Positions 34,021 to 45,376 of a DNA stretch of 64,000 nucleotides are shown piece by piece. Each line of letters opens with the position of its first letter. Position 1 is the first letter of the stretch. A model generated the notes under the pieces. The model saw only the letters and a list, made by a program, of their open reading frames with translations. It was not told the origin of the DNA and did not search any database. A program made the position numbers and the translations under genes. The stretch comes from Cladobotryum mycophilum (Eukaryota; Ascomycota; Sordariomycetes; Hypocreales; Hypocreaceae), in NCBI GenBank assembly GCA_036429605.1, contig JAVFKD010000016.1:310001-374000 (forward strand), given 5' to 3'.

Positions 34021-35844
34021 ATGCTGCACACTACGACCCCACAAGACCCAGAGAATACCGCTTATAGCTTAAAACAACAAGCTGCTACTCCAGTGGCGGC
34101 CACAATGGAACCCGGCTCCGACTCTTGTCTCTCCTCCCTCACCCCTGAACCTGGTTCCAGAATTCTCACTCAATCACCCATCATGGCTGGTCACTCACCT
34201 GTAGCGGTCCAGACAGCTCAGAGTGAATGCCAGGTCACCTCGCCTCAAGCCGAGGCGTCAGACACTCAGTGGGAGGAACCATGCTGTATGTTTGTCAAGG
34301 ACTGCAACACCGGCTCTCAGCTGCGCAAAGCTATTTCACATCTCTTTGGCCGCAACAAGTCTTGCACCTTGCGCATTCCCAAGAAGGTCTGGGTTTACTA
34401 CTGTCGCAAGCACTATCAGAGAGTGAGATACCGGAACGCCAAAACTTATCCCCTCAACCAGATGGAGTTGGTCCAGATGCAGCTTCGTCGCCTACAGGCC
34501 TGGAGTGGTGAGAATCAGCGCAGTGGTAACGGTCCGTACATCAAAATCTGGACTTTGTCTCTCCGTAAGCGGGAGCAGAACCGCCTCCACCAGAGCACCG
34601 ACACTGCAGACGAGGGAGACAACCACCAGAGTGGTTCAGTAGCCCCTGAGTGGCTCATTCAGCATCTGGGAGGTGGTTACACAACCGAACAGATGATGGA
34701 GGTTGCCGATCGCCTGCACGATGAGATCAAGAATGGCTCTCTTAGCCAGGTCCCTGAGATTGAGTTCCTTCCGGATATCACGGACTTTGACGACGGTGGC
34801 TCAGCGAAGCCTGTCAGGAGCCGTAAGCAGAGCCGTCAGCCCAATGAGTACCGGCCCCCAAAGCGCAAGGCCTCTGAACTTTCCGAGAGCCGTGCGAGTG
34901 TCCATGCTACGTCACCTTATTGGCGTGATGAGGAAGATGAAGTCGTCAACCCGCCAGAGAAGCGAGCGCGTATCGACCATCAACAAGTTTACCATCGCCA
35001 CAGGTCTGTCACTCTACCCGCTGTCTCTTCAAGTATTTATGCCTACGATGGTCGCCTTACCCCTTCGACTGCTGTTGCCACCGAGAATTTCCGTATGCCG
35101 CCAATGTTGCCCCGAGTGCAGCCTTTTGACTACACTCAGAGCACTAATGCGTCTACATATTCCCATGCTGGCTCTTTCACCAATGCCTATGACCAAGGCC
35201 AGCAGACGTCGGCTTATCGTCAACCTGGCGTGGAGTATGTGCAAAGCTCGTTTCGATGGAGCAACGGACACGATGGCCATATCAGATTGCCATCTATCAG
35301 TGCCCACTTGCCCGCAGAAGAGTCCAACTTCAACGCAGCTTCCCAAGGGCGCTCATTCTACCGAGGATTCGGAGCCTACACCGATGGACAAGGCCATTCT
35401 CGCCACATGCACCAGCACTCTGTTGCCTCTTTTGCTCCGATGGGCCGATCTGATCATTCATCAACCCGTTCCTCTAGTTCCGGGGTTGATAACCAAGCAG
35501 GGGTTTCACATTATGAGACAAAGGCTACCGCCACGTCAGGATACGAGTTTGAGACTCCAGGTGTGTCTCGTGAGGCATGGCCGCAGCAGGATTACATTTA
35601 TGCTCCGGGTTGGGGTCGTGGTTATCGTCATGCTGTTCCCCAGCAGCAGCACTTCCAGCCTGCCCCAACGCATCAGCAGCATCCCCGCCATGCTTTAGAC
35701 ACCTGGCGAACTCCCATGACCCCGGTGGCCGGAAGAACGCCATTTCCTCCGGAGATGGCGGATCACTCATCACACAGTTCTACTGGATGGCAGCAGGACA
35801 CTCAACCTACTGGCAAGCTGGAGGGCAGTCATGATGATAACTAA
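34021..35844 (+). CDS. Large conserved-type fungal protein, function unknown
   Basis: A single long frame gives 607 aa from the first in-frame ATG at 34021. The frame stays open upstream to 33817 with protein-like content (RIHKRATSAPDPTTPSSVP), so an upstream exon is likely and the true N-terminus uncertain. A compact conserved-looking block lies at about residues 80-185: a Cys pair in CCMFVKDC, then AISHLFGRNKSCTLRIP, VWVYYCRKHYQRVRYRN, and WTLSLRKREQNRL. The Cys/His spacing (C...C...YYCRKHYQR) suggests a small metal-binding or nucleic-acid-binding module. The rest is disordered, with a basic bipartite segment (PPKRKASE; PPEKRARID) that could act as a nuclear localisation signal, and a Gln/His-rich C-terminus. 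I recall similar proteins from other Sordariomycetes under uninformative names. A nuclear regulatory role is only inferred. Confidence 0.78.
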   Translation: MLHTTTPQDPENTAYSLKQQAATPVAATMEPGSDSCLSSLTPEPGSRILTQSPIMAGHSPVAVQTAQSECQVTSPQAEASDTQWEEPCCMFVKDCNTGSQLRKAISHLFGRNKSCTLRIPKKVWVYYCRKHYQRVRYRNAKTYPLNQMELVQMQLRRLQAWSGENQRSGNGPYIKIWTLSLRKREQNRLHQSTDTADEGDNHQSGSVAPEWLIQHLGGGYTTEQMMEVADRLHDEIKNGSLSQVPEIEFLPDITDFDDGGSAKPVRSRKQSRQPNEYRPPKRKASELSESRASVHATSPYWRDEEDEVVNPPEKRARIDHQQVYHRHRSVTLPAVSSSIYAYDGRLTPSTAVATENFRMPPMLPRVQPFDYTQSTNASTYSHAGSFTNAYDQGQQTSAYRQPGVEYVQSSFRWSNGHDGHIRLPSISAHLPAEESNFNAASQGRSFYRGFGAYTDGQGHSRHMHQHSVASFAPMGRSDHSSTRSSSSGVDNQAGVSHYETKATATSGYEFETPGVSREAWPQQDYIYAPGWGRGYRHAVPQQQHFQPAPTHQQHPRHALDTWRTPMTPVAGRTPFPPEMADHSSHSSTGWQQDTQPTGKLEGSHDDN

Positions 35845-36575
35845 GCCATCACTCAGATTATTCTTCGCCTCTATCTTTATTTTCTTTTACATTTTTTTTA
35901 ATAAGGGCCAAAAGGCAAAATTCCATTCTGGCTTGTTTACTACGCTCTTGACATGAGGCATAGATTGTCTCTCAGCCCTTTACTTTCCTTTGTTTTTCAA
36001 TCGGGGTTTCACTTCATCTTTTGCTCAAGGGACTTTTTCAATGCGGATAAAAGATACCACGGCGGCTAGACATTGCTTTTTTTGTTACGGGATTTCGGTT
36101 CTCGACTTGTTAGATGGGGGATAACCAGCAAACCTCCCTTGGCTGGACAGGGAAATGAATGTGGAAAGCGGCCGTTTCTTTTTCTATGAATGAAAGGACT
36201 TGTGATTAGGGCATGAATGGGAAAGGGAAAGGTTGTCTGGATGCGGCATCTCTGGGATTAGAGAAATGGGCCATGGCGTTGGCTTGTTATTAGGGCTGCA
36301 TTTGCCGTGATGGTGGGTAGAGTAGAGAAATGATGAGAGCAGATTGGCAATAAACGGTTTAGTTGAGAGATGATGAGTGATGTGAGTGATGTGACGAATA
36401 CAGTATTGCAGAGAATGAGATTTATGTGAGTTCTATATTCCAGTAACTCTATGATGAATAGCCTCTCCCAACGCCGTTTTATATGACCTCTTGATGCTTG
36501 CGATATAGAATCATATACTAAGAATGCATGAAAGTAATTCGTTCAACGTCATAATTCCAAACCCCCACCCCCTTC
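35845..36575. other. Intergenic between convergent genes
   Basis: This is the 3' flank of the large unknown gene and of the GNAT gene. It has a TTTTTTTAATAA stretch near 35890, and no gene. Confidence 0.5.
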
Positions 36576-37398
36576 TTACTCCCTAAACATGATGCTACCT
36601 CCATCCCAGGCGCTCATCTCATCCACATTCATCCTCGCCCGCTCCTCGAACCCAAACTTGGCGTAAAATGTGTCCTTACCGTACAGGCTCACCAGCCAGG
36701 CGGCCTCGCCCCTGGCGTCGATCCTCTGGAGCTCGGGCGCAATGAGCTGGCGGCCGAGCCCCAGCCCCTGGTACTGGGGGTAGACGGCCAGGGTGCTGAG
36801 GTACCAGGCGGAGAGGCGGCGGGGGTGGTCATGAAGGAGGGGAGTTGGCGGTCGAAGACGGCGAAGAAGGCGTTGGAGGGCTTGGTGTCGAGGCGGAGGG
36901 GGAGGAGGATGTTTTTGAGGGAGAGGAATGTGCGAATGAGGGGGGCGATCCAGGAGACTGGTTTGGTTGTTAGGTGTGTTCTTTGTATATAGACTTGACT
37001 AATGTTTAATGTAGGGGAGGATGAAGGCTACTTGAAGGGGGGGAACAAGTGAGGAGAGGGGGGATACATGAAAGATGAGGATATATAGGGTAACACTCAC
37101 AAATCGACAACCACCTCTCCCGAAACGAGATATCCCCCGCCGGCCTCTTCCAGTACGTGAACCCCACGGCGCGGCCCTCTTCGTCGACGGCCATGGTGAG
37201 CCGCCACTCCAGGCTCCAGTAGCGGGCGGCGAAGATGCGGCGGACGTAGGCGTGCAGGTCGGTCGGGAACAGGTGCTTCTCCGGGAAGAGGATGTCGAGC
37301 ATGGAGTCACCCTGGAAGGCGGCGAGGTAGATGCTTGCGCAGGCGTAGGGGTCGGAGGGGCAGCCGGGGCGGAGGCGGAAGGGGCCTTGGGTGGACAT
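36576..37398 (-). CDS. GNAT-family N-acetyltransferase, one-base frameshift in exon 2
   Basis: The two-exon gene (37398-37101 and 36957-36576, 143-nt intron) would encode about 226 aa if one base were restored. The N-terminal part (FRLRPGCPSDPYACASIYLA; WRLTMAVDEEGRAVGFTYW) is the first half of a GNAT fold. The second half carries the acetyl-CoA-binding motif, LAVYPQYQGLGLGRQLI (Q/R-x-x-G-x-G/A), followed by VSLYGKDTFYAKFGFEE near the end. The two halves of exon 2 are in different frames; the switch falls at the G4 run at 36839-36842 (C4 on the coding strand), where one extra base would give a continuous protein through LHDHPRRLSAWYLSTL. Fungal GNATs of this type are orphan enzymes; the substrate cannot be predicted. 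The gene is preceded by an unusual purine tract (see 37399-37500). Confidence 0.82.
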
Positions 37399-38658
37399 TT
37401 TGCTTTTCTTTTTTTCTTTCCTCTTTTTTTTTCTTTTCTCTCCTTCTTTTCTTCTCTTCTTCTTTTCTCTTCTTTTCTTTCTTCTTTTCTTTTTTGAGAG
37501 AAGGAGGAGAGGGTATTTGGCTGTGAGAGTTATGAGGCTGGAGTGTATAAGAGAGGGGGGAGTTGAGAGGGAGGGAGATGAGGATGGGTTGTGGTTGGGG
37601 GGTTGGAGATGGAGCTTGGTGGTGATATGTAAGACACAAAGGATCAAGATGTAAATAAGGCTGGCGAATGATTAGGGAAAAAAAGAAGAAGAAAAAAGAG
37701 TTGGTAACACAGAGCCAACACCACATTATTTATATACAATACAACCCAGTTCCTCTAACACTCCAAACCAAAGCAAACATGGTTTCCCAAAAGTTCCCAA
37801 AGCTCCAAGTATTCCCGCCGTCATACCCGCCGCAAAGCATTTATCCACTCACCTCAAGTAAGCAAGCACAGATCATCTTCAACCCCCCCCCATGATAGTC
37901 AACCAACAAACATCTCCTCCTCCAATGTTCATGTTCATCATGCCATGTCACGTCTCAAAACCACCACCACCACGGCCGAATGACTCAAACGGAAAACAAG
38001 AGTCCCCATTCGCGACCATAGTCACGGTGCCCCACCTTCCTTTTACGGCTCCCCGAAGGGAAAGAATTAAGAAGAAGAAAAAATCCTCATTGCTTAGAAC
38101 CAACAACTCGACTTACAAATCCAACCTTGTCCACTCACATGCTAATCAATCAACGGTCGAACCAACAGTCACAAAGATTGGGTGGGTAGAAAAACACCGC
38201 AATCATGATTCAAGACAAAGAAGATAGCATTCTCAAAGAGAGCAGTACTCAATCCTCCCCCTTGGTATATACAATAGACTTCATAGGAGAACAACCGAGG
38301 CTCGTATCCCACTGACCAAAACAAAACGCCTGCAAATACCATATCCAAAGAACCCAATCCATCCATCCCATGGCTTGTACATACATTGCGGCATTATCAA
38401 ATTAGGAATAACCCGCCGTCATAAATCATATACAGTCTGCTCAAGAACCATCTTCTTGCGCTGAGAAACTCCACAAAAGAGAAATAATAAAAATGATAAT
38501 GAACAAAGCATGCAATATAGCTTTGAGACTCTTTCCAAACTCCAGCCGCTTTCCACAATGCTGAGCTAATCAAAATGGTTGCATGCATGCAATTGTGTTG
38601 CGCCTCAAAAGGGTCGCAAGAGAGATGGCCTTGATAACCGTACTCACTCCAATCTCCG
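37399..38658. other. Intergenic with a ~100-bp polypurine/polypyrimidine tract
   Basis: No gene is seen. Positions 37404-37497 are almost pure pyrimidine on the plus strand, so the mRNA leader of the GNAT gene would be nearly pure purine right up to its start codon. The remainder (37700-38650) is A/C-rich and low in complexity. Confidence 0.6.
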
Positions 38659-40194
38659 TCATGGGCTGTTACCCAGAATCAGGACGAGCAGCATGCCGTT
38701 GAGCACACAAGTCGCAATAAAAGTACTCCACACCATCAGTCGATACGATATTGACAAATCGTCTTCACGGTATACCATCATGCCCAATGCAGAGCACGCG
38801 CAGAACAAACTGACCACAGCGCCGACCGTAGCACCGGCATCCACCTCGACACGGAGCTTGTGCTTGCCCGTAGAGATCAAAACACCGGCAATGCCAAGAA
38901 ACACGAATGAAGCAAGGAAGCACCAGAGCGTACCAAACATCAGGACGCGCTCACGATAGCGGCGGAGACTTTGGTCAGTGAGGCTAGGGAGAGCAAAGTG
39001 GGATGCGTATCCCTGCGAGGGGAACCCATCCGAGCTTGCGTAACCTCCCTCTTCGTCCGAATCCATATGCGCCGATGAGATTGCGCCGTATCCTCGCATG
39101 TGTGGCTCCGGGATATAAAGCGGCTGGTGCTCGGATGATCGCGGTCGGAACCACTCCCTGGCCCTGGCGAATGGGTAGATGATGTAACTCAATCCCGGGA
39201 ATGTCATATCCTCATTCGGGTCAATGTAGAGGGTATAGTCGTCGTCCGGGCCTCCGCCCTCGCTACCGTTGTCGTACTCATTCCAGTATTGGACCTGTGC
39301 TCCCAGTGTCGAGGGTGGGAGAGGATCAAAGCTGACTCGAGGCGATCGTGGGAAACGGATGGGATCGGGCAATGGCATCTCCATCGACGATGGAGAGCCG
39401 GGTTCGCTAAACTGTGGTGTAGCACTCTGGAGCTTCTGTTGGACGTCGTCGTGGCGTTCTTGGAGGTCGTTGAACGAGCGCTTGGTGAAGCTCTTGGGGT
39501 TGCTGAGGACAGCGTCGTTGAACCTCGCTGTGAGAGTCGTAGACCCAGTCCATTTCTAGACGACATGTGCGTTAGCGAGGTGCCGGCAGCTGCATGACAT
39601 GACATGCTATACATACCCTGTATTTCTTCAGGATCTTGCGGATCGCGATGACCTGGGCGTTGGCGAATCGCGAAAGCGCATGGATATCCTCGTTGCAGCG
39701 CAGCAATTCACGTTCAAACTTGACAAATCGTCTCTGGCGCTTGAGGGAGGCACTCGGGCAGTCGGGCTCATCACAATTCTTATAGATCCAGCGCTGAAGG
39801 CTAGTTTCGATGTGCTCTAGTAGATGGCGTGTTAGCCAAGGCACTGCTGTAAGTTGAGGAGGTAACATGGCCTACCTAATCGCCTAAAGACCTCGTCGGC
39901 CTTGCTTGTCACGAACAGGTCGACGCGATCGTGCTGACGGCACAGCTCATTGTATAAGCCATCTTCAAACTTGCGTAGGGCGGTATCTTGGTGACCGGGA
40001 ATGGCTATAGCGGTAGCCTGATCGCGGGTAGTATGCACTTTGATTTCATGTTTAAGGGAATTGTAGTCGAGATTATCTGGGAGATGGGTCAGCATAAAGG
40101 CAACGGAGACAAGTATGACGAAGGCGAGCAAGAAGGACGTACGGAGGCTCCATTCAGGAACAGATTCGCGTTCCAATTGGTTGCCGTATTTCAT
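38659..40194 (-). CDS. SPX-domain membrane protein (Vtc5-like)
   Basis: Four exons (40194-40143, 40076-39876, 39816-39617, 39555-38659) encode 449 aa, all in frame. Residues 1-~155 are an SPX domain: MKYGNQLERESVPEWSL, then YNSLKHEIK, FEDGLYNELCRQHDRVDLFV, and a late helix with FVKFERELLRCNEDIHALSRF. SPX domains bind inositol pyrophosphates and report phosphate status; the N-terminal and SLKHEIK lysines are the expected ligand contacts. A disordered acidic middle region follows. At the C-terminus are three predicted membrane spans starting near residues 365, 400 and 430 (LWCFLASFVFLGIAGVLIS; AGATVGAVVSLFCACSALGM; FIATCVLNGMLLVLILG). SPX plus a C-terminal three-span region matches the layout of yeast Vtc5 (YDR089W), an accessory VTC polyphosphate polymerase subunit at the vacuole. 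That assignment is inferred from architecture. Confidence 0.85.
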
Positions 40195-41040
40195 GCTTTG
40201 GTACAAGGAAAGGATGATGCCAATGCCAATGCTTCGTGATAAGTGTTTGTTATTGAAATTTAATTTGCCCAGCGATATAAGAGCTGTATTTATGGGCAAA
40301 CAAAAAGCAACTGTGCTTTTTATTGCCAAGTCCAAGAGGGAGAGAAGGGGAGGTGGGGGGAGGAGGAGGAGTAGAAGTAGGAGGAGAGACAATGGACGTG
40401 GGATGACGTTGAACTTGAAATGTGACGACAATGGGGGAAGAAGCGGTTTTAACGCAAGCTTTTTTCTTTTGTACACGCCCCCTTGGTGAAGTCTTTTTTC
40501 TTCTTCTTTCCCTTTTAATGCTATGCTCCCTTTTTATTTTTTATTTTTTTATTCAGCTTTGGTTCCCACGAGCCAGCGACGCCACGAGATTTCCGAAGAC
40601 GACGGCGTCGAACGTTTTTGATAAAAAGATTTGTATGGATGAACCTGGTTTCAACGCCCTTGGGAATATGCGATAACGGCTTGGCGGGGTTTTTCTTGGA
40701 ACGAGGTGATGAGGAAATTGATTTGAAGTAGTTGTTGGAAGGTACGGCCTTGGAAGGATAAAATTTAAGGTCGAAACGGCGCTAGAATGGCGTGAAAGAG
40801 GCTTGTTGGTAACTCTTTGGTGAGGTTGGCGTGAGGAGTGTACTTTGAATGTCAAGTACCGTTTTTGCTTTGGGCTGTCTTTTTTTTTTTTTTGGCTTGC
40901 TTCGATGACGGCACAGCGACAGAAGCTATTGATTGATTGATTGATCGCGTATGTATGTAGGTATGGATCAACAAGGACAGGTAGAGTATATATTAGTAGA
41001 TGCTGCAGTTGGATTAATCGGAAACTGGGTCCTGTGACGA

Positions 41041-41060
41041 CACACACACACACACACACT
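41041..41060. repeat. AC dinucleotide microsatellite
   Basis: Ten consecutive AC units following CGAC. The sequence is directly visible; no function is implied. Confidence 0.9.
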
Positions 41061-42139
41061 GGGTCAGCAGCAGTAGCAGCAGAAATGACAACAGCGGGAT
41101 AAGAAAGAAGTAGAAATAAGAAGAGAAACCTGTTGCGGGCAAAACGGCTGTGGGCTTTATTTGGTATGAGTAGCCCACGGGCGGGCTATTATATCATGAT
41201 CGGGATCTGAGAGGCCTATGCCATGCCCGGCCAATACCATGCCATGCTCATGGGTTGCATGGATGGGAACAGAGAGAGAGAGAGTCGAATGTAACAGTAC
41301 TAGGTTAGTACTCTCCGTACTCCCCCCCCAAACCTCGATGCAAAGGACTGGAGGCGGCGGCGGATGCGGGTCCAACAGCTAGGATGGAGGAGACCCTCTG
41401 TCTCTCTCTGCGCGTGTCTCGCTCTTCTCTCTCTGCTACCTTGCCCATCAACCAAACCCCTTGTCTCTCTCTCTCTCGCTCGTCCGCCCGGAAGCTTGTT
41501 TGTTCTTGATCCGCGTCGCACACCAGCAACGCTAGTGGTTGAAATGTTCCAGGCCCGCATGCATGCAGAGAGAAAATGGGTGCAGGGGTGTCTGTAACTC
41601 GCTGGGATTGCGATATCTTTTTTTTTTGGCCTGTCTCGCCTTGCTCTTGGGGCCATGCATGATACGACATCCCCCCCGCCTCTCTCTCCGTCAGGTAATA
41701 AGATTAACATGTGCGAGCGATAAGAAGACCCTGTGCAAGATGCAAAGTAATAATAAAACTGACTGGCTTGGATGCCTCTGTCCGTACATACGGCAGGCAT
41801 ATGATATGCATTCTAAACCAACCGGCATTATATGCATCATCTAAAGCATGCAATGTTTAAAAACGGAAACACTGCCCACTGCCTGCCCACTGTTTTTCTC
41901 TTGCTTGCCCGCCTTATTACATCCATCGGATTACTAGCGGCTTCCAAGGTTCAACCTGTTCAGCGCCCTCAAATGCCCTGTAGCCCCTCCCCCGTCGCTG
42001 CCGAGGAGATGGAGCCCAGCCCTGGAATGTTGGCCGAAGTCGCCTAAAATTGCGCCTCAAGTGGCTCCATAGCGGACGGACAGCCCTGGAGAGAGCAAAT
42101 ACGGAGAGCACCGTTTAGTGGACTGGGCTCCCTCCTGGC

Positions 42140-42171
<32 letters not shown>

Positions 42172-44213
42172 GGAAATGTTGAAAAATTTCTCAACATCTA
42201 CACCCAACGAGTCAGTTTCAGACATGTGAACGGAAACTACGGAATATCTCCTCTATTATGTTAACAGTTAGAGGGCTAGAATCGGGTACTTGGATGGGTA
42301 AACAAGAGAAAGAGAAAGAAAGAAAAAAGAGTTTTTCTTCTTCTTCTTCTTCCGTTCCCTGTCACTGTCACTGTCACTCTCGCTGTCACTGTCCACTTTC
42401 TTGTAATTTATATGAACCACGTTTTTGTCTCCCCCTCCCTCTCGGTTATGCAGTTAAAAACTGCTAGACAGGTACCCAACGGGCAGACTTACATGCTCGT
42501 AACATGGACGCATTACAGCTGGCTGCTGCTGCTTCTTTTTCTTATGACCATCCATACCTACCAAGTAAGTAATAAAACACGAGCTCATTTACCTCGATTG
42601 TCGCCGTACTTTTCTCTTTCCGGCGACGTACATACAAGTACATACAAGTTCTACCACCAAATTAATTTAAAAATAAAATAAAAATACTGCATAATACCCG
42701 CCTTTATGTTAGTTGGCTAGACCCTGAAATCATCCCCCCGCCTCTCTTCGGATCCGGTGTCCCTATCGGCCCTGATCTTGATCGCTTAAGAGGAACGAAG
42801 GAGGAAACACGGTAAATCGAACCATTCGTGCCTCAAAGCCAAGACTTTTATTTATTTAATGATTATTCCCTTCCCGTCTTTTCATCTCTTGGGTTTCTCC
42901 ATTTCTCCACTACAAAATCTGAAATCTACAATCTACGACCTGCATACCTCCGTTATAAAATTAAAATGAAAAATCCTTCCTATCGGATTACCCCGTTGGT
43001 TTACCGAAGCTGCAATAAGTACAATTCTGTTGAGTGTTTTAATATGAACGAGTTCCAGCGACGCTCTCGGCCCCGTAGTCATTCTCAAGACGTAACAAAA
43101 CAAGCGGTCCCGAAGCCGGTGAAGATGCACGCACGTACTCACTCACAGCCCGGGGTGTCAGTCATGTCGAAATGGAGGCACGCGAGCAAACACACCCATG
43201 GTCCCAACAACCTCGTTCTTTGTCTTCCCTCTCTCTCTCTCTCTCTCTTCTCTCTCTTCTCTTTCTCTCCTTCTCTTTCTCTTCTTAGCCATCTACCGTT
43301 ATGATACGTAGACTTACCTTTCTCTCTCTCAACTTCCATTTCCAAATACTCTTGAAACATCGTCATCGTAGTCATTCTTCATCATCATTCCCAGTCCGGT
43401 TACGCCCGTTATCATTGTAGACCGACACTCTCCTACCACCACTAATGACACTCGTACGATAACACCAAGACACTGATTCAAACCTCATTAAATAAAGAAA
43501 AGATTCCGAACAGAAAAAGAAAAACCAAAAAGCGTCTAGAATCTACAACTACCACTAAAAACTCCACACACCCCTTGCCCTTGTTCAAGTAAAAAAGCAC
43601 GCGCGCCAAGTTTCCCATGGCAATGGATCCTGCCGCATTCCGAGTTGCCTAAAGACAGAACAAATAGCAAGGCACTGTTTCGACGAGGGAGGGGGGATGG
43701 ATGATTCCGTTCCATAAACTTCAACGAGCCCAGGAACTCACTCGTCTTCCTCCGTTCTCGCTCTTGCTCGGCATATTTTTCCTAAATGGCCTTCTTCTGA
43801 TTCGTCTTTCCCTCATTCCTACTTGTACATGCATCAATACGTACATGTACGCAAATGAACTCCATGCAATGTTTCTTCCTTCTACCGGTTAATTCCCATA
43901 TTTTCCTACTCGTCACGTCTCACAGGAAGTGGGGGAAGGTGCTGCAATATGTGCCGTTTCAACCTCCAGCCTCACGCAATACAGAGAACAAAAGAGCCCA
44001 CCGTATTAGACACCATCACCATCACTACCACCATCACTACCACCACCACACCCACCATCACATTACCGACCTCGTTCAATCCCACAGATGATACCAAATT
44101 CACACATGCCTAGAACCTTTGTCCAATACGACCATCTCAGCTTGCAGACTAAAATCACAAAACCTCGTCGTAACATCCTATTGCATTAGTCCATCCCACC
44201 ATCGTCCACCGTC

Positions 44214-44236
44214 CATCCATCCATCCATCCATCCAC
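44214..44236. repeat. CCAT tetranucleotide repeat
   Basis: Consecutive CATC/CCAT units are followed by CACT repeats. It lies in the gene-free region upstream of the SPX gene. Confidence 0.8.
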
Positions 44237-45376
44237 TCACTCACCCACCACAAAGTAACTGTAACGGCATCGTAAGACAAAACTTTCCGAATCAGGAAAT
44301 CGGGCACGAGGGCCCAGCATCGCATCGCCTTGATTGGGTCCATTGATAAGAACCTGCGGCCGGAAACCTCATCTAACGTAATAGGGTCATAGGTCACACG
44401 ACACTTTGTCAAGCAAGAAAAAGCACAGTTGCCCTTTTTTCGGTGTGGCCTCACTGCACCCTCTTCCCTACCTCCGTTTGCGAACCGTTGTCGCGCAAAC
44501 GCCAAAGGTCGGCCCGGAGCGTGCGCCGCCCATCAGCCGTCAAACAAGCCCTCTCCCTCCCTCTCCCTCTCTCTCTTTCTACCGAGTAGCTACAAGTAAA
44601 TCGGCCGCCTACTGTAGTCGATCCAACAGGTTAAACCATCGTATCCTTCAACCTCTCGTTTCCCAAGACAAGGGTGAGAAAAAGAAATACCCTTATCTGA
44701 GGGTCTCAGGTCTTACAAGGAAATATCCTGTCCGTGCCATCGTGCACCTTTCCGCCATCTCACCTTTACCGACTCTTATAAACAGCACATGCTTCTTGCT
44801 CGCTGACGATAACGACCACAGCTTGTCAGCTTCGCTTCGGACCCCCCCTCCCTCCCCCTCTCTCCCTCACCCAGGTCCTCAACTTCATGCAGATAAATGC
44901 CAGTAGGATGATGTCGGTTAATGGGGATTTTGCCTGCTGACCTGCAGAGTGGGCACATGCCTTGCTCAAAAGCAAAGGCGATTTATGACAGCGCTGATCC
45001 TCCCAATCCCCCTCCTCTCATGGGATAGCATCTTCTCAGCTCTACCCCGGCAATTACAGCTGTCGGACTAAGCCCGTCAAAACGACGACGTAATGTGCGA
45101 CATGCATTCATTGGTGTCGTTTAGTGACAAATAAGAATCCAAAGCTGGTGGCGCTGGGCCACAAAATTTCATCATTTGATGCTTCGTCAATCAATGTAAA
45201 ATGTACTGTATGTACTCCAAAGAGCTGCCCGCAGATGCCCTTGACCAATGACACCCATTGTATGCCTTCTATATCGCTCAAAATAGCCGCCCAGATTTTG
45301 TCTAATTCTCGTAACGCTAGCCAAGAAGACCCTCATATGTCACGTCACCCCTTCTTTGTTCGTCATTGTCCAAACC

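Larger units (their letters stand above)
40195..45376. other. 5.2 kb gene-free, microsatellite-dense region
   Basis: No supportable gene on either strand. It contains many simple repeats: a purine-rich G tract (40330-40390), AC repeat (41041-41060), CT/TC runs (41400-41480), GA repeat (42143-42170), CACTGT-type hexamers (42361-42395), CT repeat (43228-43280), CAY triplets (44010-44062) and CCAT repeats (44210-44235). It is the upstream region of the SPX gene and the 3' flank of the KpsF-like gene. Long leaders or non-coding RNA cannot be excluded. Confidence 0.55.

Noticed and set aside
34703..35698. 331-aa plus-strand open frame
   Set aside because: Shifted-frame shadow of the large unknown gene, rich in Ser/Arg/Pro as expected from codon-position bias.
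44010..44236. Repeat-spacer pattern resembling a CRISPR array
   Set aside because: It consists of simple CAY and CCAT microsatellites without spacers; CRISPR arrays are not expected in fungal nuclear DNA.
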